A stretch of 10,081 nucleotides of DNA, from contig JAIHTM010000082.1 of assembly GCA_022713905.1 (NCBI GenBank), positions 1-10,081 of the forward strand, given 5' to 3'. This stretch comes from Collinsella sp. (GTDB lineage Bacteria; Actinomycetota; Coriobacteriia; Coriobacteriales; Coriobacteriaceae). Position 1 is the stretch's first letter; each line of letters begins with the position of its first letter. A model generated the notes under the pieces. The model worked only from the letters and a program-made list of their open reading frames with translations, was not told where the DNA came from and made no database searches. Below, piece by piece: positions 6,248 through 10,081 of this stretch. Made by a program: the position numbers and the translations under genes.

Positions 6248-7696
6248 ATGGCAGAATCTCGTGCGGAGCGTAGGGCTCGTCGTGCTTTGGTGGAGGCGGT
6301 TGAGGGGTCGAAGGAGGAGGAATCTTCTACGAAATCCAAGTCTTCTAAAGCTGCAAAAAGCAAATCGGCTAAGGGCAAGGCTAAGGCCAAGCGTCCCGGC
6401 TCTCGTCGGAACGAGGATAAGGCATCTCAGAATCGCTCCAAGCGCCCGTATAAGAATCCGGTTCCGTCTGCGCGTAAGGCCGTTGATTCCAAGTCTCCTT
6501 GTTCCATCATGAAAGCTTGCGGTGGGTGTACGGCGCTCAATCGTCCTTATAAGAAGCAGCTCGCCGCCAAGCAGGCTGCTATGGAGGAGCTTTTTGCTTC
6601 GCTTTGTGAGCGTGAGGGCATTGCTGTAGATCCTATTCGTGGCATGGGTGTCACCCTGGGCGACCCGGGCAAATATCCTGCGCCGCGCGGTTTTCGCCAT
6701 AAGGCCGCCACTCCCTTTGCCCCCGGCAAAGAGGGCGCTGTCCGCTGCGGCTTTTTTGAGCGCGGCACGCACAGAATCGTTGCTGTTCCCGAATGCCCCG
6801 TCGAGGCACCGGGCGCCCGACAGATTCTTAACGGCATCGCGCGTGAGGCTGAGCGCCTGCGCATTCCCGCCTTTAACGAAGACAAGCATCTGGGGTTGCT
6901 TCGCTATGCCGTCGTTCGCTGCGGCTGGCGCACCGACCAGATTATGGTCACCCTCGTGACCGCCCAGCGCGACTTGCCGCATGCGCAGGAGTTCTTTGAG
7001 GCTGTCGCCGCACTCGATCCGCATATCGTCACCGTTGCCCAAAACATCAACGGACGCCCCGGCAACGCCATCCTCGGCGAGGAAACCCGCATTGTATATG
7101 GCGCCGAATGCATGCGCGACCAGCTACTCAGCTGTGAGTTCGATATCTCCCCCACCGCGTTCTACCAGACCAACCCGCAACAGACCGAGCTGCTCTATCA
7201 GCTCGCTATCGACGGCATGGATTTGCACCAGGGCGATGTGCTCATGGATGCCTACTGTGGCAGCGGTACCATCGGTCTCTGCGCAGCTAAAGATGCCCAG
7301 AACAAGGGTATCGGCATTATGCTGCTCGGCGTGGAGCGCAACCCGGCGGGCATTGCCGACGCACGTCGCAATGCCGAGCTCAACGGCCTCACCCGCAGCG
7401 CTTGGTTTATGGCCGACGACGCCACCGACTACATCCTAGATGCCGCCGACAACAACGAGCGGGTCAACGTCCTTTCCATCGATCCGCCGCGCGCCGGCTC
7501 CACGCCCGAGTTCCTCGAAGCTGCCTGCGCGCTTAAGCCGCGCCGCATCACCTATATCAGCTGCAACCCCGTAACTCAAGAGCGCGACCTGCATCAGCTC
7601 CTCGACGGAGGCTATCGCCTGCTCAAGATCACGCCCGTCGACATGTTCCCTCACACCGACCACACCGAAACCGTAGCGGTCCTCGAACGCCGCTAA
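6248..7696 (+). CDS. rlmD: 23S rRNA (uracil-5-)-methyltransferase, TrmA/RlmD family
   Basis: This 482-aa enzyme should transfer a methyl group from S-adenosylmethionine to C5 of a uracil in 23S rRNA (U1939 type, possibly also U747 as in dual-specific RlmCD). Iron-sulphur cluster cysteines are visible at C85, C91 and C94 (CSIMKACGGC), with C183 (VPEC) the probable fourth ligand. The RNA-methyltransferase motif SPTAFYQTNPQQTELLY is at 301-317, the SAM-binding motif DAYCGSGT at 334-341, SIDPPRAG at 410-417, the catalytic cysteine C439 in ISCNP and the general base Glu474 in HTETVAVL. The start at 6248 has GGAG six bases upstream. The frame stays open back to 6020, through the right arm of the palindrome, but that extension has no family character. 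The first 80 residues are a Lys/Ser/Ala-rich basic tail, with no TRAM domain. Their codons are T-ending far more often than those of the catalytic part. RlmD rather than RlmC is a family-level guess. Confidence 0.9.
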   Translation: MAESRAERRARRALVEAVEGSKEEESSTKSKSSKAAKSKSAKGKAKAKRPGSRRNEDKASQNRSKRPYKNPVPSARKAVDSKSPCSIMKACGGCTALNRPYKKQLAAKQAAMEELFASLCEREGIAVDPIRGMGVTLGDPGKYPAPRGFRHKAATPFAPGKEGAVRCGFFERGTHRIVAVPECPVEAPGARQILNGIAREAERLRIPAFNEDKHLGLLRYAVVRCGWRTDQIMVTLVTAQRDLPHAQEFFEAVAALDPHIVTVAQNINGRPGNAILGEETRIVYGAECMRDQLLSCEFDISPTAFYQTNPQQTELLYQLAIDGMDLHQGDVLMDAYCGSGTIGLCAAKDAQNKGIGIMLLGVERNPAGIADARRNAELNGLTRSAWFMADDATDYILDAADNNERVNVLSIDPPRAGSTPEFLEAACALKPRRITYISCNPVTQERDLHQLLDGGYRLLKITPVDMFPHTDHTETVAVLERR

Positions 7697-7724
7697 CCAA
7701 CCTCAGTAGGTTTTTGGGACAAGA

Positions 7725-7756
7725 GGGGGGGGCGACCCGTCTGGGCCGCCCCCCTC
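7725..7756. terminator. Hairpin between convergent methyltransferase and PHP genes
   Basis: A G8-CG run (7725-7734) pairs with CG-C6-TC (7747-7756), with one G-T pair, and an inner CCC/GGG stem closes on GTCT. The stem is very GC-rich. The sequences beyond it carry only weak T-tracts (GCTTGGTTT on the + strand; TTGTCCC on the - strand), but its place between two convergent stop codons supports a bidirectional terminator. Confidence 0.7.
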
Positions 7757-7775
7757 GCTTGGTTTATAAACTCCG

Positions 7776-8597
7776 CTACATCCCCTTGCGCAGGTCGCAC
7801 ACGCCGGCTGCCGCCATCTCGCGCAGCAGCGTCTCGCGATCGCGCGTCACGATCAGATCCAACGGGAAGTGAATCTCGTCGAGCATCTTGCGAGCGTAAT
7901 CGAGCTTACCAATTGCCATGCCAATGTGCGCATCGGTCGAAACGCCAATGCCCACGCCCAGCTCAGCGCAACGCTCGGCGATCTTGCGGCATACAGCCCA
8001 ATGCTCAGTGTCGACACCGTGTTCAAGACTATGGTTGTTGATCTCGATAATCTTGTGCTTGGCCTTAGCCGCCAACAGCACCTCGTCGATATCGAACGGC
8101 ACGCCCGAGCGACCCGCGTGACCCAGCATGAACACCTTGGGGTGTTCCAAGGCATTGATATACATCTCGGTCGTTTGGGCCAGCGTCGCACCCTCAGCAA
8201 TCTGCGGATTATGCACGCTCGCAACCAAATAATCCAAATTTCGCGTAACCAAATCGAACAGCGAATGCTGACGGCTGTACGAATCGCCGGCAATATCGAG
8301 CGTGACAGGAGTGTCCTCGCCAAACAGGCTTCCGTCCAGCGAAACGATATCGGCCTCGGCACCACGCAGCACCAGCACGCCGCTCCAAATGCGCGGCCAG
8401 ATATCCTGGTTGATAAAGAATTGGTAACTGCGCAGGTCATTGGGGCAAGCCGTAACCATAGAGCTCAGATGGTCGGCAGATCCGAGCACCTGCAGGTCAC
8501 GCTCTGCCGCCCAGTACACATTCTCCTCAATGGTCGAATATGCATGCGCAGAGAATATCGTATGGGTATGAATGTCACAAGAAAGCAGGTAGGGCAT
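7776..8597 (-). CDS. PHP-family metal-dependent phosphatase (YcdX-like)
   Basis: This 273-aa protein has the full ligand set of a trinuclear-metal PHP domain: His10 and His12 (DIHTHT), His18, His43 (ADHLS), Glu81 (GAEAD), His129 (SVHNP), His160 (LGHAGR), Asp222 and His224 (STDAHIG). The order and spacing match YcdX-type phosphatases, so hydrolysis of a phosphate ester in the cytoplasm is likely; the natural substrate is not known. PHP domains also occur in histidinol-phosphate phosphatases and DNA polymerases, but length and motif spacing fit the stand-alone YcdX group best. It has no signal peptide or membrane segment. AAGGAG five bases before the ATG supports the start. The upstream aminotransferase is co-oriented, but 165 bases and a hairpin separate them, so the gene probably has its own promoter. 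Confidence 0.9.
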   Translation of the reverse strand: MPYLLSCDIHTHTIFSAHAYSTIEENVYWAAERDLQVLGSADHLSSMVTACPNDLRSYQFFINQDIWPRIWSGVLVLRGAEADIVSLDGSLFGEDTPVTLDIAGDSYSRQHSLFDLVTRNLDYLVASVHNPQIAEGATLAQTTEMYINALEHPKVFMLGHAGRSGVPFDIDEVLLAAKAKHKIIEINNHSLEHGVDTEHWAVCRKIAERCAELGVGIGVSTDAHIGMAIGKLDYARKMLDEIHFPLDLIVTRDRETLLREMAAAGVCDLRKGM

Positions 8598-8634
8598 CAG
8601 GTCTCCTTATCTGGCACGGCCGTCGCTTATATTC

Positions 8635-8664
8635 ATTGTACGCATAGCCTTCGATAGTCGTAAA
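8635..8664 (-). promoter_or_regulatory. Putative promoter of the PHP phosphatase gene
   Basis: On the - strand, TTTACG (8659-8664), an 18-base spacer and TACAAT (8635-8640), about 38 bases before the ATG. Both boxes are fair matches (4/6 and 5/6). Confidence 0.45.
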
Positions 8665-8697
8665 ACCACTCCATCCCAAAGACACAACGTCCATGAC

Positions 8698-8728
8698 AAC
8701 GGGGTCTGGCTTAACACCAAACCCCGTT
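8698..8728 (-). terminator. Hairpin after the aminotransferase gene, possible terminator
   Basis: AACGGGGT (8698-8705) pairs with ACCCCGTT (8721-8728), and TGG/CCA extends the stem after one mismatch, with a 7-base loop. It lies 35 bases past the aminotransferase stop. The T-tract is poor on both strands, so it may be an inefficient terminator or a processing signal. Confidence 0.45.
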
Positions 8729-8762
8729 TCACGTAAAACATTGTAGGCAGAGCGCTTTACTT

Positions 8763-9947
8763 TTAACGATACTCGTCCGCCAACTGTTTCCAAGCGGGTA
8801 GCGAATTGATAATCGTTTCGTAACTCACGCAATAGCCCAGGCGGAACCAACCCGGCATACCAAAGCTGTCCGAGGGAACCGCAAGCAACTCATACTTCTT
8901 TGCACGCTCGCAAAACGCATTCGCATCGGGTTCCAGCGCCTTCACCCACAGGTAGAATGCACCATCCGGCTCAACATAGGTGTAGCCATACTCCGCTAGT
9001 GCGTCGGTAAGCGCGGTGCGGTTACGTGCATAGGCCTCAACGTCACTCGGCTCATCGATGCAGTCGATAATTACGCGCTGAAAGAGCGCCGGCGCGCACA
9101 CGAAGCCCAGCGTACGGGCAGCACCCGCAACAGCCGGCATCAGACGGGCAGCCTGCGGATTGGTGTTGGGAACCAAGATCCAACCCACGCGCTCACCAGG
9201 CAGCGACAGCGACTTGGAATACGAGTAGCACACGATGCTGTGCTCGTAGATCGAGGGCACCCAAGGCACCTCGGCACCGTACACGATCTCGCGGTACGGC
9301 TCATCCGAGATGAGCATAATCGGATTCTCGGAATCGCGCTGAGCGTTGGCCTCGCGCAGAACATTGGCCAGTCGCGTCAGCGTGTCGCATGTATATACGG
9401 CACCGGTCGGATTGTTGGGCGAGTCGATAATGACGGCAGCCGTCTTATCGGTGATCGCCTTGAGCACGTTGTCCACGCTCAGCTGGAACGTGTCTTCATC
9501 AGCAGGCGCCTCAACACACGTGCAGCCGGCCTTCTCAATCCAAACGCGATACTCCGGAAAGTACGGGGCGATAACAATAACCTCGTCGCCCGGGTTCGTA
9601 ACGGCGTTGAGCGTACAGGTGAGCGAAGCCGCGGCACCCACCGTCATAAAGACGTCCTTACCCTCATAGTTCGTTCCAAAGCGACGGTTGAGCGATTCGG
9701 CGACGGCTGCTCGACATTGCGGCAGGCCCGGAGCGGGGGTGTAGCCGTGCAACTGATCACTCGGCAGCTCCAAGGCCTTCTTAATGGACTCCGCCACGGC
9801 AGCCGGCGCCGGAACACTCGGGTTGCCCAGCGAAAAATCGAATACGTTCTCCGCACCGATCTGTGCCTTGCGCTCAAGACTATAGCTAAAGATCTCGCGG
9901 ATGATGGAGCTTTCCGCACCGCGAGCATACATCGTTTCGTTGATCAT
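8763..9947 (-). CDS. Class I PLP-dependent aminotransferase
   Basis: This 394-aa enzyme should move an amino group between an amino acid and a 2-oxo acid in the cytoplasm. The fold-type I landmarks are present: YFPEY (129-133), SPNNPTG (176-182, Asn179 contacts PLP), ISDEPY (213-218, Asp215 and Tyr218), the PLP lysine Lys245 in SYSKSLSLPGERVG, the phosphate-binding Arg253, and Arg369 in FRLGY, which binds the substrate alpha-carboxylate. This is the aspartate-aminotransferase superfamily, probably the AspB-like or aromatic/alanine group, but the substrate cannot be settled from sequence. The ATG at 9947 is chosen because AAAGGGG lies five bases upstream. The frame is open to 10046, but that extension would run into the palindrome at 10008-10067 and has no family character. 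A TACAAT -10 candidate lies at 9972-9977, giving a short leader. Confidence 0.92.
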   Translation of the reverse strand: MINETMYARGAESSIIREIFSYSLERKAQIGAENVFDFSLGNPSVPAPAAVAESIKKALELPSDQLHGYTPAPGLPQCRAAVAESLNRRFGTNYEGKDVFMTVGAAASLTCTLNAVTNPGDEVIVIAPYFPEYRVWIEKAGCTCVEAPADEDTFQLSVDNVLKAITDKTAAVIIDSPNNPTGAVYTCDTLTRLANVLREANAQRDSENPIMLISDEPYREIVYGAEVPWVPSIYEHSIVCYSYSKSLSLPGERVGWILVPNTNPQAARLMPAVAGAARTLGFVCAPALFQRVIIDCIDEPSDVEAYARNRTALTDALAEYGYTYVEPDGAFYLWVKALEPDANAFCERAKKYELLAVPSDSFGMPGWFRLGYCVSYETIINSLPAWKQLADEYR

Positions 9948-9952
9948 CTGTT

Positions 9953-9977
9953 CCCCTTTCGCATAGGCGCTATTGTA
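9953..9977 (-). promoter_or_regulatory. Shine-Dalgarno and putative -10 of the aminotransferase
   Basis: On the - strand, AAAGGGG (9953-9959) lies five bases before the ATG, and TACAAT (9972-9977) about 25 bases before it. No good -35 is seen at 16-18 bases. If this -10 is used, the palindrome at 10008-10067 lies just upstream of the promoter. Confidence 0.5.
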
Positions 9978-10007
9978 CGCTTTAGCCGAGCAAGGTGCCG
10001 CAGCAAT

Positions 10008-10067
10008 GTTGATTGGGGACAGACTTAAATGCGTGAAAACGCTCATTTAAGTCTGTCCCCAATCAAC
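10008..10067. repeat. Perfect 24-bp inverted repeat hairpin with GAAA loop
   Basis: 10008-10031 (starting GTTGATTGGGGACAGAC) is the exact reverse complement of 10044-10067 (ending GTCTGTCCCCAATCAAC). The centre can also fold as GCGT-GAAA-ACGC (10031-10042), which gives a 23-bp stem, a 2-base TC bulge, then a 4-bp stem with a GNRA tetraloop. There is no T-tract, so it is not a typical terminator. From memory, GGGGACAG-type palindromes recur in many bacterial genomes and may be linked to REP-like elements; that is inference. Confidence 0.85.
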
Positions 10068-10081
10068 AGACGGCCCCATAT

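Noticed and set aside
9948..10046. A longer aminotransferase starting at 10046
   Set aside because: The extension would be encoded partly by the palindrome, and the ATG at 9947 has AAAGGGG at good spacing.
6002..10067. The two long palindromes as ends of one large transposon
   Set aside because: Their arm sequences are different, and the DNA between them is ordinary chromosomal genes with no transposase or cargo signature.

Overview
The window reads as a gut actinobacterium of the class Coriobacteriia, most likely Collinsella or a close relative. This is inferred from the high GC content with C/G-rich third codon positions, the Tat-type lipoprotein signal, the Gram-positive style Shine-Dalgarno sites (AAGGAGG, AAGGGGG) and the general look of the proteins. 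No rRNA or other marker gene confirms it. The content is mostly chromosomal housekeeping: seven complete protein genes, no tRNA or rRNA, no CRISPR array and no recognisable transposase.

Layout. (1) A secreted DNA/RNA non-specific endonuclease lies on the + strand at 142-1125. It converges on an EF-G-like GTPase on the - strand at 1253-3328, with a hairpin terminator between them. (2) After a gap of about 310 bp with a strong terminator, a three-gene amino-acid ABC importer operon runs on the - strand in the order substrate-binding lipoprotein (5049-5909), permease (4396-5049), ATPase (3639-4403). The genes are coupled by 1-base and 8-base overlaps. Its promoter region holds repeated CACTTTA half-sites that look like an operator. 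(3) A 23S rRNA uracil-5-methyltransferase of the TrmA/RlmD family runs divergently on the + strand at 6248-7696. (4) It converges on a PHP-family metallophosphatase (- strand, 7776-8597). Upstream of that, also on the - strand, is a class I PLP-dependent aminotransferase (8763-9947).

Together the genes suggest amino-acid uptake (ABC importer) and amino-acid conversion (aminotransferase) beside translation-related functions (EF-G-like factor, rRNA methyltransferase). Apart from the importer operon, the genes appear to be independent transcription units.

The most interesting signals are non-coding. A nested palindrome at 6002-6140 has perfect 35-bp inverted arms enclosing a second hairpin, and sits between the divergent importer and methyltransferase promoters. 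A perfect 24-bp inverted repeat at 10008-10067 can fold into a very stable hairpin capped by a GAAA loop, upstream of the aminotransferase. Both look like miniature palindromic elements rather than ordinary terminators. At the protein level, the EF-G-like factor has a degenerate GTP-binding site in motifs G3, G4 and G5, and the rRNA methyltransferase has a lysine/serine-rich N-terminal tail with different codon use where some relatives carry a TRAM domain. I see no clear evidence of a wholly new multi-gene system in this window.
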